Source: Cherax quadricarinatus (lineage: Eukaryota; Arthropoda; Malacostraca; Decapoda; Parastacidae). From it: a stretch of DNA of 64,000 bases. The notes under the pieces were generated by a model, which saw only the letters and a list, made by a program, of their open reading frames with translations, was not told where the DNA came from and ran no database searches. Location: contig NW_027196488.1 in the NCBI RefSeq assembly GCF_038502225.1, positions 25,382 to 89,381 on the forward strand. The letters run 5' to 3'. Below are positions 54,607 through 64,000 of the stretch, piece after piece. The first letter of the stretch is position 1; every line of letters starts with the position of its first letter. Position numbers and translations under genes: made by a program.

Positions 54607-55796
54607 CCCACACTTTGCGTTTTCAACTTAACCCAAGCATCAATATACCCACTCATACCCTCAGTCGTCGTCAACACCTGGTCCACTTTATACCCTTGCA
54701 TACCTACCTGAACATTCAACCCCATTAACTCCATTGCCTTGCGACGTGTGTGTTGACTCCGCAACACACACGCCGACGGCCGATCTCCCCACAAAACCTC
54801 CTCAATCCTGCCCTTAAGCCTTTCCCCATCAAACCTCTCATTTTGTAAATTCCGGATATTTTCCTTCAAACTTTCAATTTCAATAACAGGATAATTAGCA
54901 TTAATTTGTGCATAACAGTCGCGCAACTGCCCCTCTAAATATTTTTGAAAACCGTATTGTAACTGATTATATCTCTTCCCTCGATTAATATAATATTCCT
55001 TAATACGTTTTTTAGCTATTGTTTCCCACCAATTAACCATGGCAACATCCCCTGGTGCTTCTACCACTAAACGATCCCACATATGTCCAAAAGACAAAAG
55101 ACTATCCTCTTCCTTTAATAACTTTACATTCAATTTCCAAAATGATGGACCCCTCCGAGGCACACCCTCAATATCCACATCTATTACCACTCCTCTATGA
55201 TCCGAAAAAACCACATCTATCACATCCACCCTCCGCACAGTAACCGCACAAGGCACGTACATTCGGTCCAACCTCGCCGCATAACCTCGTTTAATGAAGG
55301 TATGCTCTACCATCCCTCCCCCCCCACACACATCCTTTAACCCCACCCCGGTCAATATATCCCCCAATATACCCAAACAACACCCCGCACCTCTGGGCTC
55401 CACATCTTTACGACGTATCACGCAATTCCAATCTCCGCCTATTATTGCAACATTCGGTAAACCACGTAAAAAATAGACCAGCACGTCCCGAACAAATTTA
55501 GTTTTAATACTCACGTCACCCTCAGCCGGACCATATACACATACTAAACTAATGGGAACCCTACCCCAGGATCCATCCACTCTAATTACCCTCCCCTCCC
55601 CCCCTTCACTACGCCTTATTATAAACGGGCTAGTTTCCTTTACCAAAATGGCAGCCCCACCTTTCAAACGTGTCGCATGTTCCATGTACACATTATAACC
55701 ACTCATATCCATCTCATAACCAGGCCTAAAATTATGTTCCTGTAAGAATACCACATCCACACCAAGTCGCACCAAATACTCATTAAACCACTTAAG
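54461..55796 (-). pseudogene. LINE D5 ORF2, endonuclease part (5' half)
   Basis: On the minus strand from 55796: KWFNEYLVRLGVDVVFLQEH, GGDWNCVI, ARLDRMYV, SDHRGVVIDV and later GPITECETWEALSGAQLGKT. It is open over its length. The first residues before KWF are separated from it by an inversion: the expected ININGLRAERKG lies on the plus strand near 56515-56550. Confidence 0.88.
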
Positions 55797-55852
55797 GGGG
55801 GAGTGAGGGACTATATTTTTGTTTTCAACCGATTCACACATCCCCCCTTAGT

Positions 55853-56553
55853 TCTGGGGACGGCTGTGAATGAAGGTATGGCAGGAGATGACGGTTTGTC
55901 GACGAGAGAGTCTGAAGGACTGAAGGTGCATGCAGTAGAGATGGAGGTGCATCAGGACGGTGCTTCAGATGTCAAAATGCAGGTGGAGGGAGGGACACGA
56001 AAGAGGACTGCAGCATCATCGGCTTCTGATGATGTGCTAACTCCTGCCCAACGTCCTGGGAAAAAGTCTTGGGTAAGATAAGATTTCGTTCGGATTTTTA
56101 ACCCCGGAGGGTTAGCCACCCAGGATAACCCAAGAAAGTCAGTGCGTCATCGAGGACTGTCTAACTTATTTCCATTGGGGTCCTTAATCTTGTCCCCCAG
56201 GATGCGACCCACACCAGTCGACTAACACCCAGGTACCTATTTGCTGCTAGGTGAACAGGACAACAGGTGTAAGGAAACGTGTCGAAATGTTTCCACCCGC
56301 CGGGAATCGAACCCGGGCCCTCCGTGTGTGAAGCGGGAGTTTTAGCCACCAGGCCACTTACAGCAGAGAGGGAATGGTGAACACAAGGATCAAGGGATTG
56401 CAAAGGTGATTCCCAACAAAGGGGGAAGGGACAGAGGTGCTGCAAAACGAACTGGGGTAAAGTCAATGCCGGGGACAATAGGAAAACCCATTTGTTGAAT
56501 TCAAGTGTTTTACTATAAATATTAACGGGTTGAGAGCTGAGAGGAAGGGGGAT
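55853..56553 (+). pseudogene. LINE D5 ORF1 C-terminal part, inverted relative to the rest of D5
   Basis: Plus-strand reading LGTAVNEGMAGDDGLSTRES, then RKRTAASSASDDVLTPAQRP, then GKKSW. A SINE interrupts it at 56074-56360. It ends FKCFTININGLRAERKGDV, which is the start of ORF2. It supplies exactly the part missing between the minus-strand pieces at 57786 and 55796. Confidence 0.8.
56074..56360 (-). mobile_element. tRNA-derived SINE, second copy
   Basis: Reverse complement of the SINE at 12709-13004: tRNA-like head at the right end (GGGAATCGAACCCGGGCCCT is the B box side) and a TCTTA tail at the left end (AAGATAAGATTTCG). It is inserted in the ORF1 remnant of D5. No clear target duplication. 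Confidence 0.88.
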
Positions 56554-57746
56554 GTGTGAACATTTTTTTCAGCGCTCTCAAGAAAAATTCGAAAATTTAT
56601 GAAAATGAGTTATTCATATAGAAAAATAACTTAACTCTTTGGCAACACAATGGTACAAGAATCAATGTTCTACAACGTTTCTACAAGAAATTATAGTCAT
56701 TTATATCAGGTATGGTGGCGGCGATGTAGGTAGCGCGTCTGTTCTCAACCTATGTATTTTTTGGAATTTTTTCCTTGTTTTTTATCGCTTTTTCTTTGCA
56801 TTATTCTTTCTAATATAATAATTGATTATTTGGCATCATGTAAGAGTAGGTGGAGCTTATCAATAGACGTCTAGCCTATTGGGAAGCACCTGGGTACACT
56901 CGGCAGTGATCCCTCTCCAGACGGTACCAGGTTAAATCACTTCATTATTACGCTTATATCAGCTTATATATTAACTATACGGCTTATTTATCTATCAGAA
57001 TTGATCTAATATGATATAATAATCACTGTAAATAACAAACAAACATGTTATATACTCTAGACTGAATAAAATAGGCCATAATATAGCGAGAGTCCACCAG
57101 CAATATTTCGATATAAAAAAGTTACTCCTCGTCTCCATGTTGTATTGTTTGGTCGGCGAGTGAGAGAAAACGATGTTTTGAAGAGGGTAACTGCACTAGA
57201 ACATCAGTTTACTAAGAAATACACCGAAACAAACGCGATTTTCGCGAAAAAAGAATTTTTTTTTTTTGACGGTAGGCCTGCCGGCGTTCTAGGCCTATAT
57301 CTCGGAAGTAACTTATTCACTTATTTCGCGGACCTCAACCATTATTAATGATTGTATTGAAATGATTTTCACAGACAATATAAAACAAAGTGTGTTTTAA
57401 TTTTTAATGATGGATTTTTTGGAATATCTCAAATATTTTTAATTTTGTGGGGGGTAAAAGGCAGATGTTTTGGTGAATGCCAAAAATTCTGTCAAATGTA
57501 TTTTTTTTTACCATGATAATAAGATATATTAGATGAAATGGCAACGTAAAAGATTCGTGCTAGTTGTATTCTAACAGTTGGGAATGTCGGAAGTGCCACT
57601 CGTAGTGCCAATTTGTCGGGATACTGCCATATATCAAAATTATGTTAATATTTTTTTTCTATGTTGTTTGTTGGCCAATCATACTGAAACTTTGTCACAT
57701 TAAACTATATATGCACCTCTAAAAGTACACCAAAAATAAAATAAAT
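56554..57746. other. AT-rich noncoding DNA inside the MITE-like region
   Basis: No open frame with recognisable similarity. It contains several T or A runs, for example T11 near 57258. It ends in the right inverted-repeat copy. Confidence 0.5.
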
Positions 57747-57785
57747 CGGTTGAAAACAAAAATATAGTCCCTCACTCCCCCCTAA

Positions 57786-58792
57786 GCCTGGGTCCTCCAC
57801 CTGATCTAGGACCGATTCCTCTAACAAGTCATCCAACGCCTTTACCAAAGACGCCGCCACTTCTTCACCCATATTAGGTAGTCTCTCCTCAAAAACCTTA
57901 TGTATGTCCAATGACTGAGAATCTCCTTGTAGCGTTACAACTGGCGATTCGAGCTCCTTTTCTTTGTCCACCTCCTCACTCCATGACAACCGTTGTTGGG
58001 GCGGTGTAGCAAGAGACTGTTCTCGCTCATTGCCTACCTCGCCCACTGGCTGCTGTTGCTGCTGTTGCCGTTGCTGTTGCTGTTGTGCCGGGTACCCACT
58101 TCGTTTCCCACACTGCGCCGCGATGTGGTCATATGACCCACATAGCCGACACGTACGTTGTTGCCCCGCATACGTTACATAGACTTGAGTCCGTAATTCC
58201 TTCAACACAACATATGAAGGAATAGGGTGTCGAAGAGTCATTTTAACTGTATATGCGCCTTCCAGCGCACCTGCATACGGTCCAGTTGCCCATCTCCCTG
58301 CTGTGGCTAAGTACGCAGTTCACTGGTAATATCAAAATCAGTCGCCTCAAAAATCACATTCCTGATTTTCACCCAAGTGTAATGTCGAGATATATCATGG
58401 AGTCTCACCGACACAGCTGTATTAACCGGTATGATGGTCTCCTGATACTTGTCGACCACCGCCTCGTAGACTCGTGCAGACGTCATTTTAACGAAGATTC
58501 TTGTCGTTCCATTGAGTGCGACACCACTTATCTCCTCATTTGCTATACCATAGGTATCGCGAATGATCGCTGGTAATAATAAATCCATGTTGGATCCCGT
58601 GACAGCACCATGGATCATCTCAATGCAGACAGTGTTGATTCTTCTTCTGCTATTCAGCGCCATGTTGGAGAAAATAAAGTTTCCACCAACCAACGCTAGG
58701 GGCAGCTCAATCAGGTAAACTGTGCAAAAACAAACTCAAACAGGAGCGTCTGCGCAGCTCGTCCACACGGCTCAGAGGCGATGAGGACAATG
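57786..58792 (-). pseudogene. LINE D5 ORF1 N-terminal part
   Basis: On the minus strand from the ATG at 58663-58661 (context CCAACATGG): MALNSRRRINTVCIEMIHGA, IIRDTYGIANEEI, HYTWVKIRNVIFEATDFDI. A frameshift near 58305, then TAGRWATGPYAGALEGAYTV, the knuckle CRLCGSYDHIAAQC and a polyglutamine run encoded by CAA/CAG repeats (about 58039-58089). The reading ends at the MITE-like sequence (VEDPGLGG). Confidence 0.83.
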
Positions 58793-58866
58793 AATTATTA
58801 TAATTTATATAACATGGCCATAAGTTTAATTGGAGGTGTAGTAACATGCCTGCCGCCCAGTGTGCC
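58793..58866 (+). mobile_element. Gypsy LTR, second piece of the split 5' LTR
   Basis: AATTATTATAATTTATATAA through GTGTGCC matches the 3' LTR from about 62564 to 62641. The rest of the 5' LTR, the primer binding site and most of gag are deleted. Confidence 0.82.
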
Positions 58867-58881
58867 GGGCGGCAGGCATGT
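58844..58881. repeat. Perfect 15-bp inverted repeat at the LTR-gag deletion junction
   Basis: ACATGCCTGCCGCCC (58844-58858) and GGGCGGCAGGCATGT (58867-58881) are complementary around an 8-base loop. The 3' LTR has only the left arm. Confidence 0.85.
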
Positions 58882-59085
58882 GGTCATAGACAGTTCCAGT
58901 GTTGGCATAAACAGCGGGAAGATAAAACCCAACCAAGAGGGAGAAATCCTACTCAGGTAATAAATTCCTCTCGGAAGTATGAAACTCTGGATGATGAATC
59001 TTTACCTTTCCAGGCCTCATCTAGCAGACCGTCTAATAGATGACTTTACCACGACAGTGCTTCAGAAGAAAAGGTCCGAGTAGCT
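58882..59085 (+). pseudogene. Gypsy gag remnant (end of zinc knuckle)
   Basis: The reading QFQCWHKQREDKTQPRGRNP resembles the last cysteine of a gag zinc knuckle and the basic residues after it (CW-K-QRE is common in Gypsy gag). Everything upstream is deleted. A stop at 59041-59043 separates it from the protease reading. Confidence 0.5.
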
Positions 59086-59646
59086 ATGGAACCCTACTTT
59101 TCCCAGGGGAAGATCGGACTCTGTAAAGAGAGGTTAGTAAACATCACGACCTTTCGAGATACTGGCAGCTATCTCTCTTTATTAAGATCAAACCTGGTAA
59201 AGTTACCTACTAATAATGAACCCCGGCTAGACGTATTATTAGAGGCTTACGGAGGCACAATAATAAAGGCCCCTATTATAAGGATTTATGTAGAACTGCC
59301 TGGATATGTAGGCTGGATTAATGTGGGACTTTCAGATAAACCTTTTCCCATTGCCGGCGTGGATCTATTAATCGGGAACGAAATTGATCAATTGGAGATA
59401 CCCAGAGAGCCTCTGGTTTTAGATAATCCTTGTGATGTAAATTATGCATTAGAAGCTTCTGAGGCAGGGCTAGATTTATTTCCCCTTAATGTGGTCACCA
59501 GAGCCATGGCTAAGAACTCTAAAAATGTGGATATTCAACAGCCTTTAGAGATGTCCGATGAATTAGGTTTGAACTTCCTGTTTAGCAAAGCAATTCAGTC
59601 GAGACCCACAGGTGACAGTTTTACCAGTCCCTGCGGACCTAGCTAG
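59086..59646 (+). CDS. Gypsy retroviral-type aspartic protease region
   Basis: About 186 residues. The active-site block is FRDTGSYLSLL (DTG, near residues 24-28) and the flap/C-terminal block is VDLLIGNEIDQLEIP. The rest resembles protease-linker regions of Gmr1-type Gypsy elements. It lies directly before the integrase in another frame (the next frame is one base off; overlap 59573-59646). Either programmed frameshifting or a one-base lesion links them. The start is not a real initiation site, because gag is missing upstream. Confidence 0.75.
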   Translation: MEPYFSQGKIGLCKERLVNITTFRDTGSYLSLLRSNLVKLPTNNEPRLDVLLEAYGGTIIKAPIIRIYVELPGYVGWINVGLSDKPFPIAGVDLLIGNEIDQLEIPREPLVLDNPCDVNYALEASEAGLDLFPLNVVTRAMAKNSKNVDIQQPLEMSDELGLNFLFSKAIQSRPTGDSFTSPCGPS

Positions 59647-62284
59647 AAAACGTAATAAAGAAGAATTTCTTATAGCTCTAAACGACGATAAAAGTTTAAC
59701 CAATAAGGATAAAGAGGAAGGTTACCTTTTAGATGAAGACGGTTTTCTTTGGAAGAGAAATGATAATGACTCGAGTTCAAAGGGAAACTTGTTAGTGGTG
59801 CCATCGTCCTTACGTAATATGGTATTTGAACTAGCATATGATAATCCACTGGGAGGTCATTTAGGGTCTCGTAAGACAGAGAAAAAGATTAGGAAATATT
59901 TTTTTTGGCCTCAGATGAGGACTTGTATTGCTGACAAACTACGGAAATGCCACGTTGGTCAAATAATAGGCAAAACGGAGCACAATCCCGCGTCTGCCCC
60001 TTTACTTCCAATAAAATGTCCTGAAGAACCTTTTGAAAAATTAGTTATTGATTGTGTAGGACCGTTGCCCCGCACAAAAAGGGGTAACCAGTATATCTTC
60101 ACCATCATAGATATGGCAACGCGGTATCCTGATGCTATCCCAATGTCCAAAATTAATTCCAGAAATATAGCAAGAGCTTTAATACGCTTCTTTGCTCAAG
60201 TAGGCATACCACGTGAAATTCAATCTGACCAAGGTTCTAATTTTACGTCTAAGGTTTTTGAAGAGGCTATGTCTCGATTAGGAGTAAGACAGATCCTCTC
60301 TACAGCATATCATCCCCAGTCACAAGGAGTGCTAGAAAGATTCCACCAAACCCTTAAATCTACTTTACGTACTTACTGTGAGCAATATTCTCGTGAATGG
60401 GACGAAGGTTTACCCTTTCTTCTCTTCGCCCTCCGAGATTCTTGGATAGGGAAGAGAGGACATCTTCATCCCAGTCCTCTGCTTTGGAAAGAACATCTCT
60501 CCAAATTAAAAAGCTTAGCTGCCGTGAATCTGACAGAAGCTCAAGCCAAAATGAAGAAATCTTACGACCAAAAGGCTAAATCTCGTTCATTCTCTCCAAA
60601 TGAATTAGTGTTAGTTAAAAACTTAATTCCAGGACATTCTTTAAAACCTAGATATTTGGGGCCATATGAAATAGTAGACAAAGAAAATGAGGTGAATTAT
60701 CTGGTCCGTGAACCAGGACGTCGTAAGAAAATTAAGAGGTATCACATAGATAACTTAAAGAAGTACGAGTCTAGCCTTCTCCCTACTATTATTACCTCTA
60801 TCCAACCTACATCCACTGAAATAAGGAATGACACTGTAAGGGAAGTAAGAGAATTTAGACTACATAATTCTCTAGTTTTAAAACAACTAGAACATTTCCT
60901 GGAAGTTCTTCCTACCTCCCAAAAATCTCAAATAAAAGAGTTAATCACTAAATATAACTCCATCTTCAAAGATATCCCTACTCCTTGTACATTGGGTTTC
61001 CACGATATTGAATTGTTAGAAGATAGTCCAATAAAGCAATCCCCTTACCGGGTCTCTCCTGCTAAGCAAGAATTAATTCAGCAAGAAATAAATACATTAC
61101 TGGAATATAATTTGATAGAACCCAGTTGGACACCTTGGGCCTCTCCCTGTTTATTGGTCCCAAAACCCGATGGTACTGTACGCCCATGCACGGATTATCG
61201 TAAAGTAAATTCAGTCACCAAACCAGATGGGTTTCCATTACCCAGGATTGATGATTTAATAGATGCTGTAGCCGGTGCCAACTTTGTGACCAGATTAGAC
61301 TTACTGAGAGGGTATTACCAGGTGCCGTTAACTCCTAGGACCCAGGAGATTTCCGGGTTCGTAGTTAAGAACGGACTATTTACGTATAAGGTTATGCCTT
61401 TCGGCTTGTGTAACGCCGCCTCCACTTTCCAGAGAATTATGAACATTTTAGTCCAACCCTTAGAAGGTGTAGAGGCATACTTAGACGACCTGGTGGTTTT
61501 TAGTGATGATTGGCAGTCTCATTTAGAAAGATTAGAGCAACTACTGAAAGCATTGCAGAAATACAATTTCACTGTAAATTTACAAAAATGTGACTTTGGT
61601 AAAGCCCAGATTAAATATCTCGGTTTTAAAATAGGGAAGGGACTAGTAGCCCCCGACCAGTTAAAGGTCCAAGCTATTTTAAATTTTCCAACGCCTCAGG
61701 ACAGGAAAGCCCTCCAACGATTTTTGGGAATGGCTACTTATTACAGGCGTTTTTGCCCAAACTTTGCTCAAGTTGCCTCCCCCCTGACTAGATTGACCAG
61801 TCCTAAATATAAATTTAATTGGGACGAGAATTGTGAACAAGCTTTTAAACGTTTAAAACGTTTCCTTTCCTCCGCCCCAGTATTGCGTGCACCCAATTTC
61901 CAAATTCCTTTCACCCTCCATGTTGATGCCAGTGATGCAGCAATAGGTGCTGTCTTATTGCAATCTTTCCAAAACAGTAATATTCTACATCCAATATGTT
62001 ATTTTTCCTATAAATTGAAAGAATATCAAAGATCTTATTCAACCATAGAAAAAGAAGCCCTGGCTTTAGTCTTGTCCTTGGAACACTTTGACGTATACCT
62101 CGGTTATACTCCTCATGTGATAAATATTTACTCAGACCATAATCCTCTAACTTTCATAAATTCTATGAAATCAAAAAATGTTAGAATATTACGCTGGGCT
62201 TTAAGGATCCAACCTTACCGGATCTCCATATTTCACATAAAGGGTTCGAGCAACGTTTTAGCCGATGCTCTCTCTCGCTCCTAA
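59573..62284 (+). CDS. Gypsy polyprotein with integrase before RT and RNase H (Gmr1-like order)
   Basis: The frame is open from 59573. The order is integrase, then RT, then RNase H. Numbering from 59612: zinc-binding region near 73-116 (HLGSRKTEKKIRKYFFWPQM), integrase DDE residues in IDCVGPLPRT, SDQGSNFTS near 204 and GVLERFHQ near 241, and a GPY module (PRYLGPYEIVD) near 348. RT: ASPCLLVPKPDGTVRPCTDY, MPFGLCNAASTFQ and YLDDLVVFSDD near 623. RNase H: HVDASDAAIGAVLL near 771, IEKEALALVL and YSDHNPLTF. The frame is open, but the integrase has lost zinc ligands (AYD for the usual His; CHVGQ for CHVCQ) and seems to lack about 50 residues after LLFALRDSW. So this copy is probably not competent. 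Confidence 0.9.
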   Translation, partial: TSCLAKQFSRDPQVTVLPVPADLARKRNKEEFLIALNDDKSLTNKDKEEGYLLDEDGFLWKRNDNDSSSKGNLLVVPSSLRNMVFELAYDNPLGGHLGSRKTEKKIRKYFFWPQMRTCIADKLRKCHVGQIIGKTEHNPASAPLLPIKCPEEPFEKLVIDCVGPLPRTKRGNQYIFTIIDMATRYPDAIPMSKINSRNIARALIRFFAQVGIPREIQSDQGSNFTSKVFEEAMSRLGVRQILSTAYHPQSQGVLERFHQTLKSTLRTYCEQYSREWDEGLPFLLFALRDSWIGKRGHLHPSPLLWKEHLSKLKSLAAVNLTEAQAKMKKSYDQKAKSRSFSPNELVLVKNLIPGHSLKPRYLGPYEIVDKENEVNYLVREPGRRKKIKRYHIDNLKKYESSLLPTIITSIQPTSTEIRNDTVREVREFRLHNSLVLKQLEHFLEVLPTSQKSQIKELITKYNSIFKDIPTPCTLGFHDIELLEDSPIKQSPYRVSPAKQELIQQEINTLLEYNLIEPSWTPWASPCLLVPKPDGTVRPCTDYRKVNSVTKPDGFPLPRIDDLIDAVAGANFVTRLDLLRGYYQVPLTPRTQEISGFVVKNGLFTYKVMPFGLCNAASTFQRIMNILVQPLEGVEAYLDDLVVFSDDWQSHLERLEQLLKALQKYNFTVNLQKCDFGKAQIKYLGFKIGKGLVAPDQLKVQAILNFPTPQDRKALQRFLGMATYYRRFCPNFAQVASPLTRLTSPKYKFNWDENCEQAFKRLKRFLSSAPVLRAPNFQIPFTLHVDASDAAIGAVLLQSFQNSNILHPICYFSYKLKEYQRSYSTIEKEALALVLSLEHFDVYLGYTPHVINIYSDHNPLTFINSMKSKNVRILRWALRIQPYRISIFHIKGSSNVLADALSRS

Positions 62285-62456
62285 TATATTGCCTAACTAC
62301 GGAAATTCTTTGCAGTCTAGCAGTGTTTCTGGTCCAGTTCTAGCAAGTGGATGACTGAGCTTGGAGAGATGTACCTCCATCCCTATACCAGCTGGTTGGC
62401 TTCTTCCACACCATCAGCATCTTAAACGCCGAGATATTTGCTTGTGGGCCGGGGTG
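62285..62456 (+). other. Gypsy region between pol and 3' LTR with polypurine tract
   Basis: Short noncoding stretch. It ends in GTGGGCCGGGG, a G-rich tract directly before the LTR start TGTCATG, serving as the likely plus-strand primer site. Confidence 0.65.
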
Positions 62457-63181
62457 TCATGCCCCTATGGTTAACCTTTCTTTAATATTACATTGCGGTT
62501 ATTTCCTTTAATAGCTAAATTGGAAATGAACGTCCTTGTATTATTAAGGCTAATTCTTATTAACAATTATTATAATTTATGTAACATGGCCATGATAAGT
62601 TTAATTGGAGGTATAGTAACATGCCTGCCACCCGGTGTGCCGGTGTATGATTAGCCGTGATGTTCGATGGTTATACCCCCCCTTCCCCCCCCCTTTATGT
62701 TCAACTACTCTACTGAGTGTTGGTGAGTCACGTCACGTGACCCACTTGACCTGTATGCTCAAGGTTGAGGGACGAGCAGTGAAGAAGTAGCAGCCAACGA
62801 GAACACTCCTGCTCGTCTCTGGTAACTGGCCAAGGTTTATTATCCGGCCTGGACATATTCTGTTTTATTCTGACTGCTTCCAATTGGGAAATAAGACTTT
62901 ATACATAAAGTAATCTCCATTTATATATATGTTATATCTAGGATCTCCTCCTAATCATCTGTTATAAAAGCCTTATATATTTGGACAATATAGAACAAAC
63001 ATGCATTCTTAACTTATATACGATAATTCGTATATTATTTCTGGCTTTTTGTTGTATTATGAATATACTTAATTAAAATTAGGCATTCCGGAGGATCACT
63101 ATTATTACCCTAACCTCTCTGACCAAAGTTGTTATGCTCTAACCAGAAGGAAATAGTGGTTACAATACTTGGAGTGTAACA
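62457..63181 (+). mobile_element. Gypsy 3' LTR
   Basis: About 725 bp, from TGTCATGCCCC to GGAGTGTAACA, so the ends form the usual TGT...ACA inverted ends. The first part is shared with 34905-35018 and 58793-58866. The right end was placed where CR1 LINE sequence resumes. A possible TATA-like TTATAAAAG (62961-62969) is present. Confidence 0.75.
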
Positions 63182-64000
63182 AATGTCGCCTTTATTAATA
63201 CCCATCTTCCACTTATACACTTCGATCAGGTCTCCCCTCATTCTTCGTCTAACAAGTGAATGTAACTTAAGAGTCTTCAATCTTTCTTCATAGGGAAGAT
63301 TTCTAGTGCTATGTATTAATTTAGTCATCCTACGCTGAATGTTTTCTAACGAATTTGTCCATTCTGTAACATGGAGACCAGAATTGAGCTGCATAATCTA
63401 GGTGAGGCCTTACTAATGATGTATAAAGCTGCAGTATGACCTCTGGACTTCTGTTGCTTACACTTCTTGATATAAATCCCAATAATCTATTTGCTTTATT
63501 ACGTACGCTTAGGCATTGCTGTCTTGGTTTAAGGTTGCTGCTCACCATAACCCCCAAGTCCTTTTCGCAATCTGTATGGCTAAGTTCTACATCATTTAAC
63601 TTATAAGTGCTAGGGTTATGGACACTCCCGAGCTTCAGAACCTTGCATTTATCTACATTGAACTGCATCTGCCACTTTAATGACCAAGAATAGTTTGTCT
63701 AAATCCTTCTTAAGTTCCCTAACATCTACGTTTGAATAAATTATCCTACCTATCTTAGTGTCATCGGCGAATTTGCTCATATCACTAGTAATTCCCTCAT
63801 CAAGATCATTGATATATTATAAACAACAACGGGCCCAAGACTGATCCCTGTGGAACACCACTTGTTACAGATCCCCACTCGGATTTAACCCCATTTATGG
63901 ACACTCTCTGCTTCCTGTCTGTGAGCCATGACTCGATCCACGAGAGTACCCTTCCCCCAATGCCATGAGCTGCCACTTTCTTTAACAGTCTTTGGTGCAG
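63182..64000 (-). pseudogene. CR1-type LINE C relative, ORF2 fragment, runs off the window
   Basis: On the minus strand: AHGIGG near the edge, [22 protein letters not shown], then a frameshift, FNVDKCKVLKLG, KDLGVMVSSNLKPRQQCLSV and RPHLDYAAQFWSP, a second shift near 63360, then ENIQRRMTKLIHSTRNLPYE and LIEVYKWKMGINKGD. It is similar to LINE C but diverged, and cut at INKGDI by the Gypsy LTR end. Confidence 0.88.

Larger units (their letters stand above)
55797..57785. mobile_element. MITE-like sequence and inverted segment within D5
   Basis: A 39-bp inverted repeat beginning GGGGGGAGTGAGGGACTATA lies at 55797-55835 (plus) and 57747-57785 (minus). The left copy is followed by CACACATCCCCCC and TTA, and the right copy is also bordered by TTA in D5. 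G-rich ends with a TTA border fit a PIF/Harbinger-like MITE. Between them lie the ORF1 C-terminal part of D5 in inverted orientation (about 55853-56553) and about 1.2 kb of AT-rich DNA without a transposase (56554-57746). Confidence 0.55.
35019..58792 (-). mobile_element. LINE D5, minus strand, inserted in a Gypsy LTR and itself broken by later insertions
   Basis: On the minus strand the element starts at 58792, carries ORF1 and ORF2, and ends in an A-rich tail at 35019 (AAATAAAATATATAAAAAAA), the same style as the tails of D2 and D4. The LTR bases AATTATT occur on both sides (35012-35018 and 58793-58799), a 7-bp target duplication. Pieces of D5: 3' UTR (35019-about 35700), ORF2 C-terminal half (46511-48173), ORF2 N-terminal half (54461-55796), an inverted ORF1 C-terminal part (about 55853-56553) and the ORF1 N-terminal part (57786-58792). 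The end of ORF2, about 130 codons, is missing next to D2. Confidence 0.75.

Overview
This window is non-host, repeat-packed eukaryotic DNA. I find no host protein-coding gene, tRNA, rRNA or bacterial feature. The mixture of CR1/L2-like and L1/Tx1-like LINEs, a Gypsy-type LTR element, a Penelope-like fragment, a tRNA-derived SINE and a long satellite is typical of a large arthropod genome. The SINE and the LINE here called B resemble repeats I associate with decapod crustaceans (crayfish, lobster, crab). That placement is recognition from memory, not a database result. LINE families are named A, A', B, C and D for this report only.

Layout. 1-4139 is LINE A copy 1, with an intact endonuclease-reverse transcriptase ORF and its 5' part outside the window. 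4140-6915 has only a LINE B tail fragment and unassigned DNA. 6916-34904 is an array of a 59-bp satellite, about 10 kb or roughly 170 monomers in total. It is split by a LINE B fragment (7005-7550), a SINE (12709-13004), LINE A copy 2 (13371-17681), a LINE B copy on the minus strand (18536-21028), a complete CR1-type LINE C on the minus strand (22563-26685), and a decayed LINE D copy, D1 (27685-33703).

From 34905 to 63181 the structure is a nest. A Gypsy element of unusual domain order (protease, integrase, reverse transcriptase, RNase H) has its 5' LTR split into 34905-35018 and 58793-58866. Between these lies an L1/Tx1-like element, D5, on the minus strand, starting at 58792 and ending in an A-rich tail at 35019. 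D5 is itself interrupted by LINE A' (about 35700-40582), an intact D copy D2 (40587-46510), another D copy D4 (48174-54460), an inverted segment with a MITE-like sequence (55797-57785), and a second SINE. D4 in turn carries an 811-bp Penelope-like insertion in its 3' UTR. The window ends in a truncated CR1 LINE related to C (63182-64000).

How the parts work. The intact ORFs (LINE A copy 1 ORF2, LINE C ORF1 and ORF2, D2 ORF1 and ORF2) could encode retrotransposition machinery: nucleic-acid-binding ORF1 proteins plus an ORF2 enzyme that nicks target DNA and reverse transcribes. The most notable observations are the integrase-before-RT Gypsy element, a 146-bp target-site duplication around D4, a hammerhead-ribozyme-like core with a paired base swap in the Penelope-like fragment, and the five-level nesting.
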